DNA of 64,000 nt from Aphanomyces cochlioides (Eukaryota; Oomycota; Saprolegniomycetes; Saprolegniales; Verrucalvaceae). Below, piece after piece: positions 21,500 to 32,538 of the stretch. How positions within the stretch are numbered: position 1 is the stretch's first letter; each line of letters starts with the position of its first letter. Location of the stretch: positions 1,178,001 through 1,242,000 of the forward strand of contig JAHQRK010000022.1 of assembly GCA_019828595.1 (NCBI GenBank), read 5' to 3'. The notes under the pieces are model-generated. The model did not search any database, was not told where the DNA came from, and worked only from the letters and a program-made list of their open reading frames with translations. The translations under genes were made by a program, and so were the position numbers.

Positions 21500-21546
21500 G
21501 GTCTTATAGTGTAGCGGTTATCACGTCTCCTTGACGTGGAGAAGGT
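21500..21546 (+). pseudogene. tRNA-Val(GAC) 5' part, split by LINE copy 2
   Basis: tRNA nucleotides 1-47, three more than at the other LINE junctions. The duplicated stretch is therefore 18 bp (21529-21546, repeated at 27457-27474). Confidence 0.9.
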
Positions 21547-24500
21547 ACCTCGTTGACATTTTCCGTCAACAAAATCCACTGAAACGTGCTTTCACAAGTC
21601 CAAAATTTGTCAATCGGCTTGACTATATTTTCATCTCATCTGCTATGGCATCCCTACGTCATCTGAAATTTCGTCACCTGGAACCAATTCCTCATGCTGA
21701 CCACACTCCCTGCAAATTATTGACCAAACGTCCATCAGTATCAATGGGACCTGGTCCATGGAAAACACCACAATGGGTTCTCAACAATGACAAGGCCAAA
21801 TTAATTATCTCTCGTCAACTTGAAACCTTCCTTACCAAGACCCAATTAAACTCAAATGTTGGTCTACATTTCGACACCATGATCACCAACATGCGAAATC
21901 AATTAAAATACCTACACGACGAGTTGGTCGAAAATCAACAAAGGCCTCTCAAGAAATTATCTATGGATTTGGCTTTATTGATTCGGGATTACCAAAACGC
22001 CCCATGTGCGTCCTTGATGGCACGTATCAAAACAATTCAAGCTGCCATACATGAATATCATGACAGGAAAAAAGTCCTACGGGAAGATACTGCTATGCAA
22101 ACTCATCTCGAGAAAGCGGAAAGGTGTACCAAATTTCACCTGAAGCCACCTCGCACAATCCCTTTACAAAAATCTCCCTTCAAGGCACTCAAAATGTCCA
22201 ATGGAAATATTGCTTCTGATCAACAATCAATTTCCTCGACACTCCACGAGTTTTATTCTGACCTGTATGGCGACCATGAGGCAGTTGACAAGGAAAGAAT
22301 GGCCAAGTATTTAAAAACTCTGATATCTCGCCGACTCAATATCGACGACAAGAGATTTATTGGGGCTCCTCTCACGGCAAACGAATTTTATTTTGCCATT
22401 AAACACTCCAAACGGAATTCAACTCCTGGGCCAAATTCACTGCCCTACGAAATTTTGAAAATGTTTCCCCATGAATGGTCCCTGGCTTTGGAAATGCTAT
22501 ACTATTACCAAATCAACTCTCACTCCAACTTGGCACCCTCCCAATTGACAAGTTTAATTGTACTGCTGTACAAAAAGGACGACAAACTACTCCCAAAAAA
22601 TTACCGTCCCATCAGTTTGGTCAATATCGACGTGAAAATCCTCACAATGGTCCTTGCAGAACGAATGCAGAGAATCATTCAGTCGATAGTCCACCCGGAT
22701 CAAACAGGTTTTATTCGTGGTCGATCAATCCAAACCAATTTACTGCGCTTGGAAGACCTGAATCACTTTATGAAGTTTTATTCCTCCGAGTCTATTGTGG
22801 CCCTCTTGGACTTTGAAAAAGCCTTTGATAGGGTCAACCATTCCTATTTATTGGCAACCCTGAAGGAATTTAATTTTCCACCGTCCTTTCTCAACATGGT
22901 CAAAGTGCTTTATTCAAATCGTCGTGGACGAATTATTGTCAATGGACATTTATCCAACCCATTTAAGATCCAACGTGGTGTTTTACAAGGCGACCCATTA
23001 TCACCTCTTTTATTTGTCTTGGCGCTAGAACCTATGTGTTTAGCCATACGCAAGAGAAAAGATTTGGGCATACGAATTGGTCATCACACTCACACCGGGA
23101 GCTATTATGCAGACGACTCCCAATTGTACTCCAAAAATACATCGACGTTGCAACTCCAACTCGACATCGTCAAAAAATTCTGTGATATCTCTGGTTTCAA
23201 GTTAAATCTCTCCAAGACAGAATTATTAACCCATGCCAATTTACCTCCAGACCTGGCACCTTTGGCTATTACTGATGACAAACCTGCTAAATCGTTGGGC
23301 CTTTTAATTTCTCCCAACATCACAGCCACAACACGTTTAAATTCGCTATTGGAGAAATTGGTCTCAAGAACACAACTATGGTCTTATCGAGCACGAACCC
23401 TACCCGGAAAAGTGACAATCCTAAGGTCAATTTGTTTTCCTGTGCTCTGGTATCAACTCCAATTTATTCCGATCGACAAAGAATATGCCAAACTATTCGA
23501 CAAGGTCGCCAAGCAATTTATTCACGGCGATACAATTGATCCATATTCGACTCAACGTTATTTGCATCAATTCAACTCGGACTTTATTTTCCTTCCAAAA
23601 GCACAAGGTGGTCTCGGATTTAAATCGTCTACCCACTGGTGGTCAAAACTACACCGGGTCATGACCTTTAAATGCTTCAAGCTACTCCTAGCACCACCTC
23701 ACAACTCGTATGGTCAAACGAAATTGCCAGCATGGCTATCCATTGGAGAATATTTACTCTCCAGAGCCTTCAGTCCATGGGGAAATTTTTATGATCTCCT
23801 TTTCATGAGTCCACACTCTAGTATGTACAAAGCCATATCCCACCAAGATAAGGTTCCACCTCTCTGGTCAGCATTTACTCGACTATGGTTATCCTTATCT
23901 CCAACCCCACTTAAATTTCCCACAGTTCAAGTCGATGGAAATTTTCCACTTTGGCACAATCAATTCTTACCCTTGGAGAAAACTGTCTTTGAACACTGCT
24001 ATCCAAAGACTTATGATTATGCTGTATCACTGGCAAAATTAAATTTTACCCATGTTCGCCACCTACTCGATGAAAATGGCAATCTTATGGATCGGAAAAT
24101 CCTGTTAGATTGGATTAAATCTCAATGCTCAAGACGCCATTTAGCCACTCCCGATCATAAATGGTGGTATGCTCTACACGGGAGACTTAAGTCTATCCTT
24201 CCATCTCCACCCGAGGACACAGAAATTAATTTTCGTCAGCCTACACCTTATCGGCAAACGGCTACCGAAATTACTTGGGCTGGAAATTTTAAAGATGGCT
24301 TTTTACCCTTTATTGATGCCACCTTGGATGATTTAACTCATGAATTTAAATCCAAATCAGCTCAGGAGGTTTTACCCACAGCGCATTTATTGGTACCCTC
24401 GGATTTTTATGCCCACAAGGAAAATATTAAAGTGGTCGCATTCTACAGGCAGCCCAAATTTATTCTGCCAACGTATAGTGCTTTCATATATCGACTGCTT

Positions 24501-25019
24501 ATACGAGCCTTACCTCTCCGATACAAATTCAAGTACTCGGACGATATCCCGAACACTTGTATTTTCTGTCATGAAGTGGAGACGTATAAACATTTCACCT
24601 TGGACTGTCCATATACTCGAGCATGTTGGAGTCCATTTAAATCCATGGCCAGATCCCTTAACTTTACTTGGCCAACTACCATGGAAAAAATATTCTTCTC
24701 TCCTATAGCACTCCAAGACAAAGACCTCCAAGCTGGATTTAATTTGCTGTGGCCAATTTTTTTATCTTGTATTTGGTATACAATATGGAAAACTCGGTGC
24801 GACCGGATTTACCGTCCAGATTTACCTAACAAAACACCTATGACGATATCCAGCTTAGCAGGACACATTATAAAGCGGCATCTGTACCAAGTCAATCGAG
24901 CCTCCTTGGACGACTCCACGAAGGCTTCCTTGACATCGGTGCTTCATAGTTTGCACCAGAATGAGTGGTTCTCTGCCCAAATCTTACCACAATCTCAAAA
25001 CGAGACCTTGGAACCTTAA
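21547..25019 (+). pseudogene. LINE ORF2 fragment, copy 2
   Basis: ORF2 from about residue 206 to the natural stop, ~1,156 residues. The endonuclease has lost Asn24, Glu50 and GGDFN but keeps RLDYIF and Asp-His. The RT (YADD) and CCHC finger are complete and open. By chance the frame continues upstream into the tRNA with a TTG, not a true start. Substitutions against copy 1 include Leu to Pro before IPHAD, Ala to Ser in RPAVSM, and Ile to Phe in SDIIF. RT could be made only if translation began internally. Confidence 0.85.
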
Positions 25020-27456
25020 AAGGCATGTTATATTGCAACCTTTGAAGAAATTCACCTAAGTCACCCAAACCAATGGGAAAACTCAAAGTGGATTTTCTCG
25101 CGACCCACTTGGCCTTTTCATGCGTTTGATGGCTCGTTAGCCCCAGCTAACAGAGCTCTATGGACACACCAAGTAACTTTATCTCATGCCGAGTCGTTCA
25201 CAAAATCGACTTGACTTTATCCGTTCACCCAAAATGGCAAAACTATCGACAACTCTGGCATTGCTCTGACGATCATTTCAGACATTCTAATGGTCTTCAG
25301 GGTTGCTAGACATCCCAAGCAGACAAACGCAAGCGTTAGATTGCAAAAAAGTGCAGTGGTTCTCTCACAACAACACTTTGAAAATTGTTACGACGTCTCC
25401 CCCTGGGGGCGAAATCTCAAAATCGAGTGCACACTTTTTGTTCGGGAAAATTGCGCCACGGTGCCTAAAAGATTCTCCCATGTCTCCTCCTCAAGATGTG
25501 CCAGTTTGCGAGTGCTCAAACCTCGCCAAACTCGCGAAACAAAATTCGAAAGGAAATTCGACCCGGTGACACCCATTTTGAACCGGTTTCAACCCGTCAC
25601 CAAAAGTGAAATTTCTCTCGACCTACTGCGTGGATTTCTACGTTTAGTGGCTTGTTATCTCAGTTGAATCGAGCTCTATGCCGACACCAACTAGCACATA
25701 TTGCAGATCTATGGTTCAAAACCACGAACCCATTTTGGACTGTCACCCAAACCGGTGAAACACCAGGACAACTCGAACGCTTTCCCTACGGTCACCGAGT
25801 GACATCTAGGGGTCTAGTGGGTGGCTCCACCACTTATTACGACTAGCCAAAGCGTTAGAACGCCCTGAAACATCTTGGTTTGCTCGCAATCCTCAATCCA
25901 AAATGTCAACCGCCCCTATCCACCGGCTACAAAACCTTAAGTCGGCTACAGGTCGCAAATCATTTCCAATCGACCGGCTATGACTCTTTTCCATCCTATC
26001 ATGGCTAGACGAGTGTTTTAAGCCATCAAGAGCGATGATTGAAGCCCTGGAACCTACTTGCCGTCGCCCCGACAACTTTTGGTGAAATGGCTAAAACTCA
26101 TCGGAATGGCTCCTGAACGCAAATCAACTCCGATCGCCCAACTTAGAGTTGGAGAGGCTCGAGAATGTCCTCGCGATGGATTTGAGCTATCAAGCACCAT
26201 GATAGCAGCACAGGAACCCAACTTCCGATTCCAAACCATTTTGAGCCGATAAGGCTCCAAAACGACCATCGTAGCTCATTTCAGCTACACGACTCTATAT
26301 GCACCGATTAATATGGTGCATCCACCGCTAGCCTCCATTGATGGAGGACACCAAGTATGGCTATCTATCTCATAGCCGTTCGGAAGTTATGACTCCTTCA
26401 AATTTGGCCGCCGAGACGCCCGATTGGAAAAAACACTGGTTTTGGCTAGCGCTCTCCCGCTACACACTACCTATGGCGATTCTAATGGTGCGCTATCCTT
26501 CGTACGTATCGTCGCTACGATTCTGCCAAGTGGCTCCATGCACCGCGGCGCCGTTCGAAATCCAGCTCCGACGATGCTCGCGCTCGAGACCTATCCGCCC
26601 ATGGCGCATGTCAAAATGGCTCCTCCCAAATATTTTACCCTTTTTTATTATTTTTGGGAGGTTTACCCCAAAAGCCCAACCCACAAGGGATTTTCCCTCT
26701 ATCTCGCCACCATCAACTCCGATGAAGACGCTCCTGAAATCAACTTTGCTTGTCATGGAACGACCGACCTCGTTGATTTTTTTGGCTGGTCAAATCGTCC
26801 AAGAACATTTTATTTTGGATGGTCTTTTCTCTCAAACCCAGCTTTTCCCATGGTTCCAGCGATTTAATTCGGCCTCCTGAGGTCGAATTAAATTGGCCAC
26901 GACCTTTTTGGATTTTTTGGGCTACTACCTCTTGCCAATTTATTTTCCTTGGGCCTGATTTTACTCTGTTTCGACCCTTTTGTCAATTTTTGGCCTTCCT
27001 CTCCTGTCGATTTATTTATTCATGGATCGACCCCAACTCAAGCTTTTATTTACTTGGCCTTTTTCACTGCGTACCTCCACTTGGAATTTTTATCAAGACT
27101 TTTGTATACAAATTTTCAAGTCCTCCACAGTCAACCCGAAATTGCCTCGTATCTCGCCACCACCAACTCGGATCAAGATGGTCATGAAAAGAAAGTTGCT
27201 TGTATGGCTCTTCTCTATACTGTTGAATTTTTTCACAGCCTGAATCGCCATGCAACATTTTCTTTCTGCCATGGTTCCTCCAAATTACCCCACACCCAAG
27301 TCTATTTCGGTTAAGCAACACTGGACGATTTTCCACAAGAACCTTCCAAGGTCACATTTCGCAACACATATTTATTATGCGACCTATGAAGCCAAAATCG
27401 AAAGTCTAGTTTGCGGCCCTTTTGGGCCATATTAATTCTTTAATATACTCAGTTAA
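25020..27456 (+). other. LINE 3' UTR (copy 2)
   Basis: Same layout as in copy 1: hairpin cluster 25791-26377, long hairpin 26863-26892, and the terminal structure up to 27456. One more T than copy 1 in the TTTTTTATTATTTTT tract shifts the small ORFs there. Confidence 0.8.
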
Positions 27457-27500
27457 CCTTGACGTGGAGAAGGTCCCCGGTTCAAGTCCGGGTAAGACCA
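27457..27500 (+). pseudogene. tRNA-Val(GAC) 3' part after LINE copy 2
   Basis: tRNA nucleotides 30-73 with B box and downstream T5. Partner of 21500-21546. Confidence 0.92.
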
Positions 27501-28608
27501 TCCTTTTTCGACCCAAATCAACTTTTTTTGCTTCCCGAATGATATCTCGGCCAATATTTTCTTCCCAACACACGCTATCTCTTATGGCACCTCACATGCT
27601 CTTCTTTCAACCGCATCACAACCCGTCATCCCCGCACGCCGACGAAATGCGTGTAAAATGACAAAAGTACTAGACTTTGCGTCTCCATTTCTCATCCATG
27701 AGGCAAGTGTACCAATCATAAAACACGCATAAATAGAACAGTTCAAACTGGACTTTCACCGAGACCCTGACACGACAAATATTCCATCTCAGTTTCACTT
27801 CAGAAAGGACGATTTTAAATCCTCATTGACTTGGAGGGGACGCTACTTGAGAAACCCTTCCAGTCATTCCTTACTCTCTTCAAAGCAACAAACTTTTCCA
27901 AAATGGACCCAACTTAAACTTAACCACACTAAACAAATCTCAACAACAGGTAGCTCAAAAAGAAACAGCGATTCGTTCAAATGAATACACAATCGTATCA
28001 ACCGAGCGCTGGATAGACACATCCACTCGACCTCAGAGTATGTCTCTCAAAACAATGACAGACAAGATGGAAGAGAGCATCCAATTGGACCGTTGGAACT
28101 TATTATAGATTCCAAGATACATATATGTAGATGATTACAGGAGGTCCATCGTTCCCTGTGAGTTTGTGTGTTTAGACTCGTTTTTTGTGGGAGGGGGCGA
28201 TGATCCGCTTTTGGTTTGAAATGAAAGTATTTGAATAGGTCTACGAGAGGAGACAAACTTTTTCTCCCAAGCCCTTCGAGTATTGCATGTTGGCGAGGAC
28301 TGACCACTCAGTTTGTCTAGGCTTTGGTTGCGAAAATAGAGTGCGCTGAAGGATTTTTGTGTCCAGAGTCGTCGTGAATGGTATGGAAACAGATCACAGA
28401 CGTGGAGAGAGGAGATGATGTTTGTGACTTGTGAGGTCGAGTCTATCGTGGGCCGTGTGGTGACAGGATGTTAGTATAGGCGATGTTGTTGTGTGTGCTG
28501 ACGTGATGGGTTTGGCGTTGAATGTGTGACAAGGATAGTGTTCCAATGGTTGTGAGAGGGTGTGTGATTGATGTGAATGATGAGCAAGGTAGGCATAGTA
28601 GACATGGA

Positions 28609-28681
28609 GGTCTTATAGTGTAGCGGTTATCACGTCTCCTTGACGTGGAGAAGGTCCCCGGTTCAAGTCCGGGTAAGACCA
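28609..28681 (+). tRNA. tRNA-Val(GAC)
   Basis: Intact copy with a T5 terminator. Its downstream spacer is the first with the GGATCC variant (T at 29089). Confidence 0.95.
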
Positions 28682-29788
28682 TCCTTTTTCGACCCAAATC
28701 AACTTTTTTTGCTTCCCGAATGATATCTCGGCCAATATTTTCTTCCCAACACACGCTATCTCTTATGGCACCTCACATGCTCTTCTTTCAACCGCATCAC
28801 AACCCGTCATCCCCGCACGCCGACGAAATGCGTGTAAAATGACAAAAGTACTAGACTTTGCGTCTCCATTTCTCATCCATGAGGCAAGTGTACCAATCAT
28901 AAAACACGCATAAATAGAACAGTTCAAACTGGACTTTCACCGAGACCCTGACACGACAAATATTCCATCTCAGTTTCACTTCAGAAAGGACGATTTTAAA
29001 TCCTCATTGACTTGGAGGGGACGCTACTTGAGAAACCCTTCCAGTCATTCCTTACTCTCTTCAAAGCAACAAACTTTTCCAAAATGGATCCAACTTAAAC
29101 TTAACCACACTAAACAAATCTCAACAACAGGTAGCTCCAAAGAAACAGCGATTCGTTCAAATGAATACACAATCGTATCAACCGAGCGCTGGATAGACAC
29201 ATCCACTCGACCTCAGAGTATGTCTCTCAAAACAATGACAGACAAGATGGAAGAGAGCATCCAATTGGACCGTTGGAACTTATTATAGATTCCAAGATAC
29301 ATATATGTAGATGATTACAGGAGGTCCATCGTTCCCTGTGAGTTTGTGTGTTTAGACTCGTTTTTTGTGGGAGGGGGCGATGATCCGCTTTTGGTTTGAA
29401 ATGAAAGTATTTGAATAGGTCTACGAGAGGAGACAAACTTTTTCTCCCAAGCCCTTCGAGTATTGCATGTTGGCGAGGACTGACCACTCAGTTTGTCTAG
29501 GCTTTGGTTGCGAAAATAGAGTGCGCTGAAGGATTTTTGTGTCCAGAGTCGTCGTGAATGGTATGGAAACAGATCACAGACGTGGAGAGAGGAGAAGATG
29601 TTTGTGACTTGTGAGGTCGAGTCTATCGTGGGCCGTGTGGTGACAGGATGTTAGTATAGGCGATGTTGTTGTGTGTGCTGACGTGATGGGTTTGGCGTTG
29701 AATGTGTGACAAGGATAGTGTTCCAATGGTTGTGAGAGGGTGTGTGATTGATGTGAATGATGAGCAAGGTAGGCATAGTAGACATGGA

Positions 29789-29834
29789 GGTCTTATAGTG
29801 TAGCGGTTATCACGTCTCCTTGACGTGGAGAAGG
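29789..29834 (+). pseudogene. tRNA-Val(GAC) 5' part, split by SINE copy 1
   Basis: tRNA nucleotides 1-46. The target duplication is 29818-29834, repeated at 30944-30960. Its right edge is uncertain by a base or two because the SINE begins with a G run. Confidence 0.88.
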
Positions 29835-29851
29835 GGGGGGAAATTGGCTCA

Positions 29852-30590
29852 ATGTCAATGGGGAGTCTATTTGTAGTTAATGTAAACTACAAACTAATAT
29901 TGCCCGAAGGCTCATCCCATTTCCAACTGCTAGGCTGAATTGGTAATCAATTTGGCTTTTCGTTTTCTTGATTCGCTTCGACGTTGGGACTTCGATTTCT
30001 TCGGTGTTTGTAAGCTAACACGGCGAATATGTCGGATAAAACTGACTCTTGGCATCTGACCCAGGGGGTATACATTTTCATTGTCTTGGATCATACATAG
30101 ACTTCGGTCTATGCAGCGCTTGTATCGCTTGGCGAGGACCCAGCAATGGGATGTTGAATCAGTGACAGAAACAACCAAGAATTCTCCGTCAGGCTCATCC
30201 AATATCGCTCTACAGATATCACGAATTGGATCACCCACCGATTGCTTGAGCAGTTGACGGGAGAATATGGCGTCGTTGTAGTGGAATCCATGTGTGTATG
30301 CCAGCTTGAGAAAATCATGCATCTTGGAAGGGGGAATGCCCGCGTCTTGAGGAACTCCATGGGCCTCTTTGAAACCCGAAATGACTTCTTCGCTGAGCTC
30401 AAAATTGGAGACATTCAAATTGGTAGCAACGATTCGGATTGCAGCCGCAAGACAAGATTTGTCACTGTTGTTGCCAATTTCTAGCCACAGAGGATCCATC
30501 GCTCGAAATTCAGCAAGCGTTGGGGCGAGACCAGTGTTCGTGAGGAAGTGGGCTCCAGCTTGTCGCCATCGTTGGTACATCGCCACGGCT
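29852..30590 (-). mobile_element. 739 bp insert in SINE 1, probable truncated retroelement
   Basis: Flanked by a perfect 15 bp repeat, GGGGAAATTGGCTCA, at 29837-29851 and 30591-30605. This stretch occurs once in SINE 2, so it is a target-site duplication. The insert has no terminal inverted repeats, which argues against a DNA transposon. Read on the minus strand it has one ORF, then a ~78 bp tail with a hairpin (TTTGTAGTT and AACTACAAA, about 29870-29894) near its end. ORF, structured tail and long duplication fit a 5'-truncated non-LTR element without poly-A. An unrelated captured sequence is possible. Confidence 0.6.
29930..30580 (-). CDS. ORF with possible papain/OTU-like cysteine peptidase domain
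   Basis: 216 aa from the ATG inside the insert. An earlier in-frame ATG at 30640 lies in the SINE and would only add SINE-derived residues. Visible order: Cys43 in SDKSCLAAAI (compare OTU-type DGNCLFRAI), His145 in TSHCWVL after a hydrophobic strand FLVVSV, and Asp166-Asn167 in IQDNENVYPL. The last ~30 residues are Lys/Arg-rich. A Cys-His-Asp/Asn order suits papain-fold peptidases, not Ulp1 (His-Asp-Cys). Cysteine peptidase domains occur in some non-LTR ORFs. The protein is probably the C-terminal piece of a longer one. I do not recognise the family, and the catalytic assignment is inference. Confidence 0.5.
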   Translation of the reverse strand: MYQRWRQAGAHFLTNTGLAPTLAEFRAMDPLWLEIGNNSDKSCLAAAIRIVATNLNVSNFELSEEVISGFKEAHGVPQDAGIPPSKMHDFLKLAYTHGFHYNDAIFSRQLLKQSVGDPIRDICRAILDEPDGEFLVVSVTDSTSHCWVLAKRYKRCIDRSLCMIQDNENVYPLGQMPRVSFIRHIRRVSLQTPKKSKSQRRSESRKRKAKLITNSA

Positions 30591-30943
30591 GGGGAAATTG
30601 GCTCAGTGGTAGAGCACACGCTTCGTAAGCGAGAGGTCACCGGTTCGATCCCGGGCTAGGACGAGGGATTTGCAACCCCTCCACCCCCCCTGTCCGAAAG
30701 CACGGTATTTAATGGGATGTATGTGATCGGGAAACTTAAGTGCGCCTCGAACTTACAAGAGAAGGATTGTCCGGAAGCGGTTACCGGAATGAAAGTGTCA
30801 GTTTAATGTGGCCGTTCTGTAAAAACGTGTCGAATCGCTGTACTACCGAAAAGGTAGAACTATCAAGACAAAGCCGTTAGACCTGGTCCAGCTGAGTTAA
30901 AGTAGTTCATATCCACTATAACCTAGGTAATATACTCAATAAA

Positions 30944-30987
30944 CCTTGACGTGGAGAAGGTCCCCGGTTCAAGTCCGGGTAAGACCA
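30944..30987 (+). pseudogene. tRNA-Val(GAC) 3' part after SINE copy 1
   Basis: tRNA nucleotides 30-73 with the B box. The left edge is the same base as at all LINE 3' junctions. Confidence 0.9.
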
Positions 30988-32094
30988 TCCTTTTTCGACC
31001 CAAATCAACTTTTTTTGCTTCCCGAATGATATCTCGGCCAATATTTTCTTCCCAACACACGCTATCTCTTATGGCACCTCACATGCTCTTCTTTCAACCG
31101 CATCACAACCCGTCATCCCCGCACGCCGACGAAATGCGTGTAAAATGACAAAAGTACTAGACTTTGCGTCTCCATTTCTCATCCATGAGGCAAGTGTACC
31201 AATCATAAAACACGCATAAATAGAACAGTTCAAACTGGACTTTCACCGAGACCCTGACACGACAAATATTCCATCTCAGTTTCACTTCAGAAAGGACGAT
31301 TTTAAATCCTCATTGACTTGGAGGGGACGCTACTTGAGAAACCCTTCCAGTCATTCCTTACTCTCTTCAAAGCAACAAACTTTTCCAAAATGGATCCAAC
31401 TTAAACTTAACCACACTAAACAAATCTCAACAACAGGTAGCTCCAAAGAAACAGCGATTCGTTCAAATGAATACACAATCGTATCAACCGAGCGCTGGAT
31501 AGACACATCCACTCGACCTCAGAGTATGTCTCTCAAAACAATGACAGACAAGATGGAAGAGAGCATCCAATTGGACCGTTGGAACTTATTATAGATTCCA
31601 AGATACATATATGTAGATGATTACAGGAGGTCCATCGTTCCCTGTGAGTTTGTGTGTTTAGACTCGTTTTTTGTGGGAGGGGGCGATGATCCGCTTTTGG
31701 TTTGAAATGAAAGTATTTGAATAGGTCTACGAGAGGAGACAAACTTTTTCTCCCAAGCCCTTCGAGTATTGCATGTTGGCGAGGACTGACCACTCAGTTT
31801 GTCTAGGCTTTGGTTGCGAAAATAGAGTGCGCTGAAGGATTTTTGTGTCCAGAGTCGTCGTGAATGGTATGGAAACAGATCACAGACGTGGAGAGAGGAG
31901 ATGATGTTTGTGACTTGTGAGGTCGAGTCTATCGTGGGCCGTGTGGTGACAGGATGTTAGTATAGGCGATGTTGTTGTGTGTGCTGACGTGATGGGTTTG
32001 GCGTTGAATGTGTGACAAGGATAGTGTTCCAATGGTTGTGAGAGGGTGTGTGATTGATGTGAATGATGAGCAAGGTAGGCATAGTAGACATGGA

Positions 32095-32136
32095 GGTCTT
32101 ATAGTGTAGCGGTTATCACGTCTCCTTGACGTGGAG
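32095..32136 (+). pseudogene. tRNA-Val(GAC) 5' part, split by SINE copy 2
   Basis: tRNA nucleotides 1-42, ending GTGGAG. The next bases, GAAGG, look like the tRNA's AAGG with one G inserted before it, so the real junction may be four to five bases later. This joint differs from that of SINE 1. Confidence 0.85.
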
Positions 32137-32494
32137 GAAGGGGGGAAATTGGCTCAGTGGTAGAGCACACGCTTCGTAAGCGAGAGGTCACCGGTTCGAT
32201 CCCGGGCTAGGACGAGGGATTTGCAACCCCTCCACCCCCCCTGTCCGAAAGCACGGTATTTAATGGGATGTATGTGATCGGGAAACTTAAGTGCGCCTCG
32301 AACTTACAAGAGAAGGATTGTCCGGAAGCGGTTACCGGAATGAAAGTGTCAGTTTAATGTGGCCGTTCTGTAAAAACGTGTCGAATCGCTGTACTACCGA
32401 AAAGGTAGAACTATCAAGACAAAGCCGTTAGACCTGGTCCAGCTGAGTTAAAGTAGTTCATATCCACTATAACCTAGGTAATATACTCAATAAA
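32137..32494 (+). mobile_element. SINE copy 2, uninterrupted, at the LINE target
   Basis: About 358 bp in three parts. The head (to ~32215) is tRNA-like: A box TGGCTCAGTGG at 32150-32160, B box GGTTCGATCCC at 32193-32203, D arm GCTC/GAGC, loop TTCGTAA (CGT at the anticodon position), T arm CCGG/CCGG. The 5' acceptor strand does not pair with the 3' CTAGGAC, so it is a relic tRNA. The central body is unique and carries a CTACC-GAAAA-GGTAG hairpin. The tail has ACCTAGGT followed by TAATATACTCAATAAA; the LINE ends TAATATACTCAGTTAA. It matches SINE 1 base for base by eye outside the 5' joint. It has no coding capacity and must use enzymes in trans. Confidence 0.88.
32150..32203 (+). promoter_or_regulatory. 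SINE internal Pol III promoter (A and B boxes)
   Basis: TGGCTCAGTGG (32150-32160) fits the A box consensus and GGTTCGATCCC (32193-32203) the B box. The 33 bp gap is normal for a type 2 promoter. The matching pair in SINE 1 is at 30599-30609 and 30642-30652. Confidence 0.8.
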
Positions 32495-32538
32495 CCTTGA
32501 CGTGGAGAAGGTCCCCGGTTCAAGTCCGGGTAAGACCA
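32495..32538 (+). pseudogene. tRNA-Val(GAC) 3' part after SINE copy 2
   Basis: tRNA nucleotides 30-73, followed by T5. Confidence 0.9.

Larger units (their letters stand above)
9728..21546 (+). repeat. Tandem tRNA-Val array block: ten ~1,180 bp units
   Basis: Ten consecutive spacers and nine intact tRNA genes with periods of 1180 or 1181 bp. Within each unit, the ~640 bp after the tRNA is C/A-rich on the + strand and the ~450 bp before the next tRNA is G/T-rich, with the switch near the GATGATTACAGGAGG stretch. Units look identical apart from a few substitutions and homopolymer indels: an extra A near 12962, a T lost at ~14496, a T gained near 15250. No other gene is visible in the spacer. 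Its 65, 86, 93 and 103 aa ORFs are repeat copies of unproven coding value. Confidence 0.95.
21547..27456 (+). mobile_element. 5'-truncated LINE, copy 2
   Basis: 5,910 bp. The first base corresponds to 3819 of copy 1, so the 5' UTR, ORF1 and the first ~205 codons of ORF2 are missing. The 3' end is the same as in the full-length copies. This is the usual footprint of incomplete reverse transcription. The 5' joint shares a few bases between tRNA and LINE (microhomology). Confidence 0.93.
29835..30943 (+). mobile_element. SINE copy 1 at the LINE target, interrupted by a 739 bp insert
   Basis: A tRNA-derived SINE whose outer parts (29835-29851 and 30591-30943) match SINE copy 2. Head: D arm GCTC-AGTGGTA-GAGC, anticodon-like loop TTCGTAA, T arm, A box at 30599-30609 and B box at 30642-30652. 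The body has no ORF. The tail ends TAATATACTCAATAAA and abuts tRNA nucleotide 30, exactly as the LINE does. The insert splits the head but rebuilds the A box through its own duplication, so the SINE promoter is formally still complete. Confidence 0.85.

Noticed and set aside
26338..26880. 180 aa and overlapping 120-147 aa ORFs in the LINE 3' UTR
   Set aside because: They overlap in several frames, are broken by a 1 bp change in copy 1 and contain many hairpins. No recognisable domain.
29852..30590. The SINE insert as a DNA transposon
   Set aside because: Its ends (ATGTCAATGG and the reverse complement AGCCGTGGCG) are not inverted repeats, and a 15 bp duplication is long for that class.
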